Counted from the first letter of the stretch, positions 8,908 through 15,978 are shown. The stretch is 64,000 nt of DNA from Desulfatibacillum sp. (GCA_016342355.1 JAEINP010000018.1:1-64000); one strand, 5' to 3'. The notes: a model not told the origin generated them from the sequence alone. Numbers and translations: made by a program.

Positions 8908-8994
8908 TCACCCCCGCGCACCCCCGGGCAGACCGGTGCTAAAATAATAATAATAGCACTCATTGATAAAAAGTCTGCCGACGTTGGTTTTCAC
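8908..8994 (-). CDS. Aromatic operon leader peptide
   Basis: A 28-residue reading frame with a GTG start at 8994. GGAG lies eight bases upstream, and the frame ends with TGA at 8908. Residues 14-18 are four consecutive TAT tyrosine codons and a TTT phenylalanine codon, with another TTT at residue 9. It lies between a consensus promoter and an intrinsic terminator, upstream of an operon that makes Phe and Tyr. The peptide itself is expected to have no function beyond sensing charged tRNA-Tyr and tRNA-Phe. Confidence 0.78.
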   Translation of the reverse strand: MKTNVGRLFINECYYYYFSTGLPGGARG

Positions 8995-9038
8995 GAATAG
9001 GGCTCCGTTGCTGAAAAGATTTACTTCAAGTTGGCTCC

Positions 9039-9067
9039 TTGATACGGGATGCAAAATCCCTTGTCAA
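9039..9067 (-). promoter_or_regulatory. Sigma-70 promoter of the aromatic operon
   Basis: -35 TTGACA (9067-9062, perfect), 17-base spacer, -10 TATCAA (9044-9039, 4 of 6). The expected start of transcription is near 9032, about 38 bases before the leader peptide. The spacer itself is an inverted repeat GGGAT-TTTGC-ATCCC (9060-9046), which may be an operator for a repressor acting between the two hexamers. Confidence 0.7.
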
Positions 9068-9156
9068 GGGATTTTTTTGGGCCGCACAGTTATTTATCAC
9101 AAAACCGAAAGGTTTTCCTTCCCTCCGGCAATGTGTGGACCATTACGGATAACATG

Positions 9157-10227
9157 CTATTTTTTATTGCTTTTCATACTCTTTTGAAGCATGGCGATAT
9201 CCTTCCAACGCTCCTTTTCCACCCGGTTGGCGGACTTCTCCTGACGCTGGCTCATGAAATCGAGTTCCCGTTGCATTTTAAGGAAACTCTCCAGACGGTT
9301 CTGGGGAAGGTCCCCCGTGGCCACTGCTTCACGAACCCGGCACCCGGGCTCCTGCATATGGGAACAATCGCCAAAACGGCATTCCTGGCTCAGTGCCTGA
9401 ATTTCAGGAAAGGTGTCCCCTATTCTGCCGGTGTCTTCCCACAAGGCGATTTCACGGATGCCCGGATTGTCCAGGATCATTCCGGCCCCGGGTATGCTGA
9501 TGATGTCCCGGGTGGTGGTGGTGTGGACTCCCTTGCCCACGCTTTCGCTGATCTGCCTGGTAGCCTGGATGTCCTGTCCAAGCAAGTGGTTCACCAGGGT
9601 GGACTTCCCCACCCCGGACGAGCCTATCAGGGCCACGGTATGCCCGGGCAGCAGATACTGCCGGATGGATTCCATGCCCAGACCGGCAAAAGCGGATATG
9701 GCGTGCACCGGCACGCCAAGGGCCACGGACTCCACCTCGGCGACACATTCCTCCGGAGCCGGATGGATGTCCGCCTTGTTGAGGATCACCACCGGAGTGC
9801 ATCCGCAATTGAAAATAAGAGTCAGGAAACGTTCTATGCGGCGGAGGTTGAACTCGCGGTCCAGGCCGCATGTGATGAAAACCGTATCCAGGTTGGCGGC
9901 TATCACCTGCTCCTGGGTCGCGGCTGCAAACTTGCTGAACCTACGGCCCGAAGCGCCCCGGGACAGGGAATTTTTCCGGGGCAACACACTCACTATAACG
10001 TTGTCCCGCATGGCCACCCAGTCGCCAGCGGCCGGAAACAGGGCATCCGGGTTTTCGGCGTGAAACAGACGACCGGAAGCAGTGGCCGCAAATTCCTTGA
10101 CGCCGTCATTCACAACAAATTGATTTTTTCTCACACCCGTTACCCTGGCTGGCTTCCAATCGGGGTTTTCCAGGGAAAGGTAATTGTTTTCAAAAAAGCC
10201 ATTCCAGCCCAAATCCTTCAAACTCAT
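9157..10227 (-). CDS. rsgA: Ribosome small subunit-dependent GTPase A
   Basis: Circularly permuted GTPase that helps the late maturation of the 30S subunit. An OB-fold region is followed by the G motifs in permuted order: NKAD (G4), then GSSGVGKST (G1), TTTTRD (G2) and DNPG (G3). The C-terminal zinc motif is CX4CXHX5C. I place the start at the ATG of MSLKDLGWNGFFENN, where GGAGG lies eight bases upstream and where family members normally begin, giving 356 residues. The frame stays open upstream through a 105-bp duplication to ATGs at 10332 and 10347, so a form extended by 35-40 residues is possible. It is convergent to nothing and likely monocistronic. Confidence 0.92.
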   Translation of the reverse strand: MSLKDLGWNGFFENNYLSLENPDWKPARVTGVRKNQFVVNDGVKEFAATASGRLFHAENPDALFPAAGDWVAMRDNVIVSVLPRKNSLSRGASGRRFSKFAAATQEQVIAANLDTVFITCGLDREFNLRRIERFLTLIFNCGCTPVVILNKADIHPAPEECVAEVESVALGVPVHAISAFAGLGMESIRQYLLPGHTVALIGSSGVGKSTLVNHLLGQDIQATRQISESVGKGVHTTTTRDIISIPGAGMILDNPGIREIALWEDTGRIGDTFPEIQALSQECRFGDCSHMQEPGCRVREAVATGDLPQNRLESFLKMQRELDFMSQRQEKSANRVEKERWKDIAMLQKSMKSNKK

Positions 10228-10407
10228 GACATTATCCTCCATGCCAGATATTTTCGCCTGGACCCAAAGGGATCCAGCAAACAAAAAATTATATGATATC
10301 AAGCCGTTCCAGCCTGAATCTTCCAAAGCCATGACACTATCCTCCATGCCAGATCTTTTTGCCTGGACCCAAAGGGTTCAAGCAAACAAAAAACAATATG
10401 ATATCAA
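10198..10407. repeat. 105-bp tandem duplication over the rsgA start region
   Basis: Two diverged direct copies, 10198-10302 and 10303-10407, differ at scattered positions but align without gaps. Each unit holds, on the minus strand, the ATGGAGGATA ribosome binding site, an ATG and the first 18 or so codons of rsgA. A TATAAT sits at 10293-10288 in the gene-proximal copy. The 105-base period (35 codons) keeps the frame open, so the distal copy is translatable as an N-terminal extension. Confidence 0.85.
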
Positions 10408-10911
10408 AAAGTTAACAATGGATATTGGAAGATACATCAATAGAACGGTATGGTGAGGCAAAATCTAAAACCGGCAGGACGCCAGCCCAAAATTTTTGAA
10501 AGCTATCCTCCGGCCTGTTTGAGCCGGTAGGGTGCAACCAACCGCCTATTGCTGTATTTCCACAAGCACAGCGGCTGGCACAAGTTCCATTTGCTTCCTG
10601 AACACAAAACCTCCTGGGCATAGGGAATGCCATGGTAGATAGGGTTGGCCGGGGATCAAGCATGTCGTCCCCACCCGCATTAGCCAATACAGAATCCTTT
10701 AGGGATTGTCAACACCAGGCCTTGCGAAGAACAATTGGCCTGCCTGGCAACGGGAAGTGTTTGTTCAATATTCTCCGTTGCTTGAGTTTCCCACAGGGTT
10801 GTGGTAGGGTGCTGTCTCTCACAGGGCTGTTTGTAAATGGAATAAAAATAGTACCATTGGCAGGGGAATATCGACAACGCTTCCTTTTTCTTTAACAAAA
10901 TCAAGGGTTTT
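10408..10911. other. Intergenic region without a supported gene
   Basis: About 500 bases between the divergent rsgA and dCMP deaminase genes. It holds a small hairpin CCGGC-ctgtttga-GCCGG at 10510-10527, whose flanks (CTA/TAG) extend the symmetry. A Cys-containing 91-codon frame on the minus strand (10412-10687) has no recognisable family. Promoters for both neighbours must lie here, but none is clear. Confidence 0.5.
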
Positions 10912-11412
10912 ATGAGCCAGAAAAGAAATGACTACCTGACCTGGGACGAATATTTTATGGGCGTGGCCTGTTTGTCGGCCCTCCGAAGCAAGGACCCCAA
11001 CACCCAAGTGGGGGCCTGCGTGGTCAACCAAAAGAAAAAAATCGTGGGTATCGGATACAATGGGTTTCCCACAGGGTGCTCCGACGACATCCTGCCCTGG
11101 AGCCGGGAAGGCGGGGTCCTGGATACCAAATACGCCTATGTGTGCCATGCCGAGCTGAACGCCATTCTAAACAGCATTGTGTCGGACCTGGATGGCTGCA
11201 CCCTCTACGTGGCCTTGTTTCCCTGTAACGAGTGCGCCAAAATCATCATCCAGTCCGGGATCAGGGAAATCGTATATCTTTCTGACAAATACGCGGAAAC
11301 AGATCCGGTAAAGGCGTCCAAAATCATGCTGGACATGGCCGGGGTGAAGTGTCGGAGACTGAAGGGGTGCAGGGAGGCAATCTCTCTCATATTGACGGAA
11401 AAATGCGCCTGA
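10912..11412 (+). CDS. Deoxycytidylate deaminase
   Basis: Deaminates dCMP to dUMP, the substrate of thymidylate synthase. The zinc-dependent cytidine deaminase fold is shown by CHAELNAI (zinc His and catalytic Glu) near residue 82 and PCNECAK (two zinc Cys) near residue 104. An additional 'NTQVGACVV' and 'GYNGFPTGC' block is typical of dCMP deaminase (ComEB type). The length of 166 residues is normal. The start ATG has AAGG about eight bases upstream. No gene follows closely on the same strand. Confidence 0.93.
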   Translation: MSQKRNDYLTWDEYFMGVACLSALRSKDPNTQVGACVVNQKKKIVGIGYNGFPTGCSDDILPWSREGGVLDTKYAYVCHAELNAILNSIVSDLDGCTLYVALFPCNECAKIIIQSGIREIVYLSDKYAETDPVKASKIMLDMAGVKCRRLKGCREAISLILTEKCA

Positions 11413-11468
11413 TTATCAGATAATCATTTGAATTTATGACAATAATACGCTACCCTCCCAAATTACAA

Positions 11469-11511
11469 AAAGGCATGCCATCCCTCCAATGTAAAGGTCT
11501 GGTATGCCTTT
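11469..11511 (-). terminator. Possible terminator of the small basic ribosomal-type gene
   Basis: AAAGGCATGCCA (11469-11480) and TGGTATGCCTTT (11500-11511) pair with one mismatch. On the minus strand the stem is followed by TTTTTGTAATTT. It could end transcripts coming from the small gene at 11698-11796. Confidence 0.4.
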
Positions 11512-11642
11512 CTAAAATCGAGCAAACTGTGCTGGGCAGCAAAAATCCCGGTTGTCCCAAAGCGGACATGCCGCAGGCCGCAGGGACATTCCTATGCTGC
11601 AAAGCAGAGGGGATTCCTTCTGGCCCGAAAAGCAGGCTCAAA

Positions 11643-11680
11643 GGATGGGTATAACCGGGCAAGGCTCGGGCATCCCATCC
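11643..11680 (-). repeat. Hairpin downstream of the small basic gene
   Basis: GGATGGG (11643-11649) pairs with CCCATCC (11674-11680), with an inner stem CCGGGC-aag-GCTCGG allowing one G-U. It begins 18 bases after the stop of the 32-residue gene. No good T-run follows on either strand. Confidence 0.4.
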
Positions 11681-11697
11681 TCATAGCCAAATATGGA

Positions 11698-11796
11698 TTA
11701 CTTGCCCTTTCTCCTCTGGTGCCGGGTACGGGCAAGGAGTTTACGGTGTTTATGCTTGCGCATTTTCTTTCTACGTTTTTTAATGACGCTTCCCAA
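11698..11796 (-). CDS. bTHX/AURKAIP1-COX24-like small basic protein
   Basis: A 32-residue, very basic protein that begins GSVIKKRRKKMRKHKHRK and ends in RTRHQRRKGK. This is the pattern of the short bacterial AURKAIP1/COX24 (bTHX-like) 30S-associated proteins. It starts with TTG at 11796, preceded by the strong binding site GGGAGGTGA four bases away. A near-consensus promoter lies 42 bases upstream. It is too short for usual gene finders. The role at the ribosome follows from the family, not from the sequence alone. Confidence 0.82.
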   Translation of the reverse strand: MGSVIKKRRKKMRKHKHRKLLARTRHQRRKGK

Positions 11797-11837
11797 TGGA
11801 TCACCTCCCTTTAGAAGTTAATCTTTACAAAAGCGGT

Positions 11838-11866
11838 TTTATATCCCCTAAACCGGTCCTTGTCAA
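11838..11866 (-). promoter_or_regulatory. Promoter of the small basic ribosomal-type gene
   Basis: -35 TTGACA (11866-11861), 17-base spacer, -10 TATAAA (11843-11838). This is one of the best sigma-70 matches in the window, in line with high expression of a ribosomal component. Confidence 0.8.
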
Positions 11867-11929
11867 GAATCCTTCAAGTACTTTTTCTCCTGATTAAAAA
11901 AAACTATGGGGTTCGAGGCCATTCTCACC

Positions 11930-11958
11930 TTGACATTAAAAGCCCATTTCATTAGAAA
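11930..11958 (+). promoter_or_regulatory. Promoter of adk
   Basis: -35 TTGACA (11930-11935), 17-base spacer, -10 TAGAAA (11953-11958, 4 of 6). It would give a 5' leader of about 70 bases before the adk ATG. Confidence 0.6.
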
Positions 11959-12035
11959 ACTTTGCTGGATCAATTTGTGAAGTTATTCACGGCGCCGCAC
12001 AGGCAGCCTAACCCCATGAAAGGAGTTTGTTTACA

Positions 12036-12713
12036 ATGAAAATACTGTTTTTTGGCCCCAATGGCAGCGGCAAGGGTACTCAGGGTTCCATCGTCAAAGG
12101 CAAATACAACATCCCCCACATTGAATCCGGAGCCATTTTCCGCGAGAATATTTCCAAGGGCACCGAGATTGGCAAAAAGGCCAAGGCCTACATCGACAAG
12201 GGCGACCTGGTTCCCGATGAAATCACCATCCCCATGATCCTCAGCCGCCTTCAGGCCGATGATTGCGCCAACGGATGGCTCCTGGACGGCTTCCCCCGCA
12301 GCAAGGAACAAGCCATCAAACTGGACGAAGCCCTCAAGGCTGCCAATATGGCCCTGGACGTGGTCATTGAAATGCTCCTGGACCGCGAGATCGCCAAAAA
12401 CCGCATCATGGGCCGCAGACTCTGCGAAAACGACAACAACCATCCCAACAACATTTTCATCGATGCCATCAAGCCCAATGGAGACAAATGCCGCGTGTGC
12501 GGCGGCGCCCTCACGGCCCGCTCCGATGACCAGGATGAAGAGGCCATTAACAAGCGCCACAACATCTACTACGACACCGACACGGGAACACTGGCTTCCG
12601 CCTATTATTTCAAGGCCATCGCCGAAAAAGACGGTTCCGTAAAGTACATCACCCTGGATGGTGAGCCCAGCGTACCCCAGGTGACCGAAGAGTTGGTTGG
12701 CAAACTGGGATAA
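12036..12713 (+). CDS. adk: Adenylate kinase
   Basis: Interconverts ATP + AMP and 2 ADP. The P-loop is GPNGSGKGTQ at residues 7-16, 'IESGAIFREN' binds AMP and 'WLLDGFPRS' follows. A lid with CRVCGG suggests a half zinc-finger lid. At 225 residues it is of normal length. I chose the ATG at 12036, which has AAGGAG ten bases upstream, over the in-frame TTG at 12027, which would overlap the binding site. The GPNGSGKGTQ wording (Asn after Pro rather than Gly-Ala) is a variant within the family. It is monocistronic, with its own promoter and terminator. Confidence 0.93.
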   Translation: MKILFFGPNGSGKGTQGSIVKGKYNIPHIESGAIFRENISKGTEIGKKAKAYIDKGDLVPDEITIPMILSRLQADDCANGWLLDGFPRSKEQAIKLDEALKAANMALDVVIEMLLDREIAKNRIMGRRLCENDNNHPNNIFIDAIKPNGDKCRVCGGALTARSDDQDEEAINKRHNIYYDTDTGTLASAYYFKAIAEKDGSVKYITLDGEPSVPQVTEELVGKLG

Positions 12714-12745
12714 GTTACAAAAAGGCTTTCCAATATTATGGCAAG

Positions 12746-12776
12746 AGCCTGCAAAGGCTGTAGGCTTGTTCTTTTT
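12746..12776 (+). terminator. Terminator after adk
   Basis: AGCCTGCA-aaggc-TGTAGGCT forms an eight-pair stem with one G-U, followed by TGTTCTTTTT. Confidence 0.65.
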
Positions 12777-12847
12777 AGTTGTTTTCAGTTTAGCGCCATG
12801 TTATGGCGCAAAGACTAAAATCTCCATATGAAAGGGGGTTGAGAGTC

Positions 12848-13069
12848 TTGGGAAACGCAAAGGATTTAGAGGTCAAAGTCTTTGACAATGACCTGGAAAA
12901 GGCCATGCGCGTTTTGAAGAAAAAAATTCAAAATGATGGGCTTTTCCGCAGGCTAAAAATGAAAAAAGCCTATGAAAAGCCAAGCGAGAGCCGTCGCCGC
13001 AAACAGCGCGAATCGGTAAGGCGTCTTCGTATTGCGGCCAGAAAGGCCCAGTCTAGAGGCAACCGTTAA
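12848..13069 (+). CDS. rpsU: 30S ribosomal protein S21
   Basis: The core 'LEVKVFDNDLEKAMRVLKKK' and the basic C-terminal 'RRRKQRESVRRLR' define S21 (bS21), which binds near the anti-Shine-Dalgarno end of 16S rRNA. The frame is open further upstream to an ATG at 12803, but the AGGGGG at 12832-12838 sits at the right distance for the TTG at 12848. That gives 73 residues, the family length. It has a strong terminator of its own. Confidence 0.9.
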   Translation: MGNAKDLEVKVFDNDLEKAMRVLKKKIQNDGLFRRLKMKKAYEKPSESRRRKQRESVRRLRIAARKAQSRGNR

Positions 13070-13099
13070 ACCTGTTCCGTATGGCAGTTGGAAAATTAG

Positions 13100-13127
13100 G
13101 CAGGGGCCTTGCGCCCCTGCTTTTTTT
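13100..13127 (+). terminator. Terminator after rpsU
   Basis: Perfect 8-bp stem GCAGGGGC-cttgc-GCCCCTGC, followed by TTTTTTT. Confidence 0.92.
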
Positions 13128-13163
13128 GTTGGGCCACCAAAAAATCAACACGGATCATGAGTA

Positions 13164-14498
13164 ATGACAAATACTAATAATTTCGACCAAGCCATGGGGG
13201 AACTTTTTTCCCTGGGTCGTTTTGGCATCAAACTGGGCCTGGAAACCATTTCCGCCCTCCTGGAAGGTATAAACAATCCCCACTTGCGCCTCAAATGCAT
13301 CCACATTGCCGGCACCAATGGTAAAGGCTCCGTGGCTCAAACCACGGCATCCATCCTTCGGGCGGCCGGTTACAAGGTCGGGGTTTATACATCTCCCCAC
13401 CTGGTCCATGTAAACGAACGCTTTGCCGTAAACGGCCAGCCCATTTCAGACCAGGAAGTGCTGGACGCCTATCAGGCAGTGAAAAACGTCACCGGGCTGG
13501 AACGCCAGGCCACATTTTTCGAATACACCACCGCCATGGCCCTCTATGCCTTTGACAAAGCCAATGTGGACTACGCCGTCATGGAAACCGGCATGGGCGG
13601 ACGCCTGGACGCTACCAATATCCTAAAGCCCGAAGTCTGCATCATTACCAATGTCTCCGTGGAACACGAAATGTACCTGGGCTCCACCATCGCCGAAATC
13701 GCCATGGAAAAAGGCGGCATCATCAAGGAAAGCACTCCCGTAGTGACCGGGGTCCGCCAGCCCACAGCCATTAAAATGGTGGATAAAATCGCGAAAAACA
13801 AAAGCGCCCCTCTCTATCTTATGGGCAGGGATTTCAAAACACGCCGCCTGCCCGGCGGGGGGTTCTCCTTTTACGGGCAGGATGCAACCTGGAAGAGGCT
13901 AAACTGCCTGCTCAAGGGGGAATACCAGATTCCCAACGCCTCCCTGGCCCTGGCCGGTTGCCAGGTGCTTATAACCCGGGGGGCGAAAATCAACGAAGAG
14001 CACGTCCGGACCGGCCTGGAACAGGTCAAATGGCCCGGCCGTCTGGAAACGGTCCTGGAGTCCCCCATGGTCATCCTGGACGGCGCCCATAACCTGGCCG
14101 CCATGAAAGTCCTGACCAAATACCTGTCCGGCGCCTTTGCAGACAGGAAGATCACCGTGATCACCGGGTTCCTGGATGACAAGCCTTACAAAAGAATGCT
14201 CCCCATGCTGGACGCCCTGGCGGACAAAATGATTCTCACCCGACCCCAGATCAACCGGGCCATGGAGCCGGAAGCCCTGGCAGTTCTGCTCCCGGAGTCC
14301 CAAGGGCGGATTGTGACCCAGCCCAGTGTGGAAAAAGCCGTCCAATACGCCCTGGACCATGCCAACCAATCAGACGTCATCGTCATAGCCGGGTCCCTGT
14401 ACATTGTGGGAGAGGCCAAACAAGCCCTGCAAGCCATGGGCCTTGTTGAGGACCTGTCCAACAGCTCCCTTTCGCCAAGGAATATGGGGCCTGTTTGA
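13164..14498 (+). CDS. folC: Folylpolyglutamate synthase / dihydrofolate synthase
   Basis: Adds glutamate to dihydropteroate and to folates. The ATP-binding loop is HIAGTNGKGSVAQ near residue 47-59, 'YTSPHLVHVNERF' is a Mur-ligase-like block, and 'METGMGGRLDATN' and 'DGAHNLAAM' are folate ligase signatures. The length of 444 residues is typical. The binding site is weak (GGA nine bases before the ATG). It ends 46 bases before a tRNA gene. Confidence 0.94.
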   Translation: MTNTNNFDQAMGELFSLGRFGIKLGLETISALLEGINNPHLRLKCIHIAGTNGKGSVAQTTASILRAAGYKVGVYTSPHLVHVNERFAVNGQPISDQEVLDAYQAVKNVTGLERQATFFEYTTAMALYAFDKANVDYAVMETGMGGRLDATNILKPEVCIITNVSVEHEMYLGSTIAEIAMEKGGIIKESTPVVTGVRQPTAIKMVDKIAKNKSAPLYLMGRDFKTRRLPGGGFSFYGQDATWKRLNCLLKGEYQIPNASLALAGCQVLITRGAKINEEHVRTGLEQVKWPGRLETVLESPMVILDGAHNLAAMKVLTKYLSGAFADRKITVITGFLDDKPYKRMLPMLDALADKMILTRPQINRAMEPEALAVLLPESQGRIVTQPSVEKAVQYALDHANQSDVIVIAGSLYIVGEAKQALQAMGLVEDLSNSSLSPRNMGPV

Positions 14499-14544
14499 TT
14501 TTCTGCTTGATTTTAAAGGCTCCCTGGCATATATTATTTGTTGC

Positions 14545-14620
14545 GCGCCCGTAGCTCAGTGGATAGAGTGTCAGTCTCCGGAACTGAAAGTCGTAGGTTC
14601 GACTCCTACCGGGCGTACCA
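14545..14620 (+). tRNA. tRNA-Arg (anticodon CCG)
   Basis: 76 bases fold as a cloverleaf. The acceptor arm is GCGCCCG/CGGGCGT with a G-U first pair, and the D-arm is GCTC/GAGT. The anticodon stem TCAGT/ACTGA carries the loop CTCCGGA (anticodon CCG, codon CGG). The T-arm GTAGG-TTCGACT-CCTAC follows. CCA is encoded, followed by TTTTT. Confidence 0.96.
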
Positions 14621-14693
14621 TTTTTACCCACACCTGAATAATCCGCCCTATCCCTTGTCAAAAATTTTCATGTTGGAATAAAAAAACGCTGTC

Positions 14694-14731
14694 TTGACTT
14701 TCCGTCTATTCCTTGCCATAATTCGAATTAT
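14694..14731 (+). promoter_or_regulatory. arsR promoter with overlapping palindromic operator
   Basis: -35 TTGACT (14694-14699), 17-base spacer, -10 CATAAT (14717-14722). A perfect 14-base palindrome ATAATTC-GAATTAT (14718-14731) covers the -10 element and the first bases of the arsR start codon. This is the expected place for autorepression by an ArsR protein. The predicted transcript would begin at or next to the ATG. Confidence 0.7.
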
Positions 14732-15092
14732 GTCGAACTATAAAAATATAATCGAACGTTATGCGGAACAGTTCAAGGCCTTGAGCCATCCCCACCGTCT
14801 TGCCCTGTTCCACCGCCTTATCACCTGCTGCCCCCCCGGCACCCGATGCACCGCCGAGGAGGGGATGTGTTTCACCGTCGGCCAATTGGGGAACGGGATG
14901 TGTTTCACCGTCGGCCAACTGGGGGAAGGCCTTGACATTGCCCCGTCCACCGTTTCACACCACCTCAAGGAACTCAGGCGCGCCGGCTTGGTCCAGACTG
15001 CCCGCAAGGGCAAGCAGGTGGAATGTTGGGTGGAGCCGAAAACACTGGACCAACTCGCCTTGTTTTTTAGCGAGCCGGTTCTTCAACCATAA
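14730..15092 (+). CDS. arsR: ArsR-family transcriptional regulator
   Basis: A 120-residue winged-helix repressor. 'FKALSHPHRLALF' is helix 1, 'GLDIAPSTVSHHLKELRRAG' is the helix-turn-helix and 'VQTARKGKQVECWV' is the wing. The ATG at 14730 follows the -10 element by seven bases, with no room for a ribosome binding site, so the mRNA may be leaderless. Residues 45-66 contain a tandem copy of an 11-residue stretch (GMCFTVGQLGN/E) just before the recognition helices. Each copy adds one cysteine, and a CCPPGTRC cluster lies shortly before. These could be the metalloid ligands. The neighbour is arsM, so arsenite is the likely inducer. Confidence 0.88.
   Translation: MSNYKNIIERYAEQFKALSHPHRLALFHRLITCCPPGTRCTAEEGMCFTVGQLGNGMCFTVGQLGEGLDIAPSTVSHHLKELRRAGLVQTARKGKQVECWVEPKTLDQLALFFSEPVLQP
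14862..14927 (+). repeat. arsR: 33-bp in-frame tandem duplication within arsR
   Basis: Two nearly identical 33-base units (14862-14894 and 14895-14927) begin GGGATGTGTTTCACC. They add 11 residues and one cysteine to the regulator. The few differences at the end suggest a recent event. Confidence 0.9.
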
Positions 15093-15111
15093 GAATTTGA
15101 GGAGAATTCCC

Positions 15112-15978
15112 ATGAACGAAAAGAACCCCTGCTGCGGTCCTTCCACCGTGATTACCGGGAAAAGCAACACTTCTGCAAGTCACGATGCCTATCGGCAAAG
15201 CGTGCGTCTTGCCTATACCCGGGTTGCCAAAGCCAACAACTGCAAAGACGGCTGCGGTACCGGGGCCTGTTGCTGTGGCGGTGGAGACGATGGGGCGATC
15301 GGCGCTCTCATTTCCACGCGCCTCGGATACGCTAAGGAAGATCTTGAGTTGGTCCCTTCCGGGGCTGACATGGGCCTTGGATGCGGCAATCCCAAGGCAA
15401 TCGCTGCGCTAAAGAAGGGCGAGGTGGTGATTGATCTGGGAGCCGGCGGCGGCTTTGATTGCTTCCTCGCCGCGCATGAAGTGGGCGATACCGGCCACGT
15501 CATCGGGGTGGACATGACCCCGGAAATGCTCTCCAAGGCCAGAGCCAATGCAGCCAAGGGAATGTTTGAAAATGTGGAGTTTCGCCTCGGGGAAATCGAG
15601 CACCTGCCTGTTGCTGACGGGACCGCCGATGTAATAATCTCCAACTGCGTGATCAATCTGTCGCCCAATAAGCAACAGGTTTTCCGCGAGGCCTTCCGCG
15701 TACTTAAACCCGGGGGCCGGCTGGCCATCTCCGATGTTGTCGCCACGGTGGAACTGCCTGAGGAAATGCGCAATGACGCCAGGCTCATCGCCAGTTGCAT
15801 GGGTAATGCATCCCTCATTGAGGATCTGGAAAAAATGATGAGTGATTCCGGTTTCGAGCAGATTCGCGTCCAGCCCCTAAACGAGTCCAGGGAGTTCATC
15901 AAGGACTGGGCGCCGGGCCACAAGGTTACGGACTACGTGGTTTCCGCAACCATTGAGGCAACCAAACCCTCCGGTTGA
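15112..15978 (+). CDS. arsM: Arsenite S-adenosylmethionine methyltransferase
   Basis: Methylates As(III) to methylated arsenicals. The SAM loop is VIDLGAGGGFDC near residue 106. Conserved cysteines are seen at about 44-55 (CKDGCGTGACCCGG), 178 (SNCVINLSP) and 228 (ASCMGNAS), matching the four-cysteine ArsM pattern. At 288 residues it has the family length. I chose the ATG at 15112, with GAGGAG eight bases upstream. A longer in-frame opening overlaps arsR in another frame and is not real. It lies 19 bases after arsR, so they form one unit. Confidence 0.92.
   Translation: MNEKNPCCGPSTVITGKSNTSASHDAYRQSVRLAYTRVAKANNCKDGCGTGACCCGGGDDGAIGALISTRLGYAKEDLELVPSGADMGLGCGNPKAIAALKKGEVVIDLGAGGGFDCFLAAHEVGDTGHVIGVDMTPEMLSKARANAAKGMFENVEFRLGEIEHLPVADGTADVIISNCVINLSPNKQQVFREAFRVLKPGGRLAISDVVATVELPEEMRNDARLIASCMGNASLIEDLEKMMSDSGFEQIRVQPLNESREFIKDWAPGHKVTDYVVSATIEATKPSG

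Larger units (their letters stand above)
8841..8994 (-). promoter_or_regulatory. Tyr/Phe ribosome-mediated transcription attenuator
   Basis: Three complementary segments follow one another on the minus strand: GGCAGAC (8979-8973, inside the leader peptide before the Tyr codons), GGTCTGCC (8934-8927, after the Tyr/Phe codons) and GGCAGACC (8877-8870). Segment 2 can pair with 1 or with 3. Segment 3 shares two bases with, and sits in the loop of, the terminator 8884-8851. A ribosome stalled on the Tyr/Phe codons would occlude segment 1 and free segment 2 to pair with 3, which disfavours the terminator. A ribosome reaching the stop codon at 8908 covers segment 2 and lets the terminator fold. The layout is that of the classical trp/phe attenuators. 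Confidence 0.75.

Noticed and set aside
8838-8963. Leader frame starting ATG at 8963 with four Ile codons
   Set aside because: It has no ribosome binding site and Ile is not a product of the operon. The overlapping frame with Tyr/Phe codons has GGAG and fits the regulated pathway.
10412-10687. 91-codon minus-strand frame between rsgA and dCMP deaminase
   Set aside because: No recognised domain, no convincing binding site, unusual composition; kept only as part of the unexplained region.
14800-15111. N-terminal extension of arsM by 104 codons
   Set aside because: It overlaps arsR in another frame, lacks similarity to ArsM, and a good GAGGAG site precedes the ATG at 15112.
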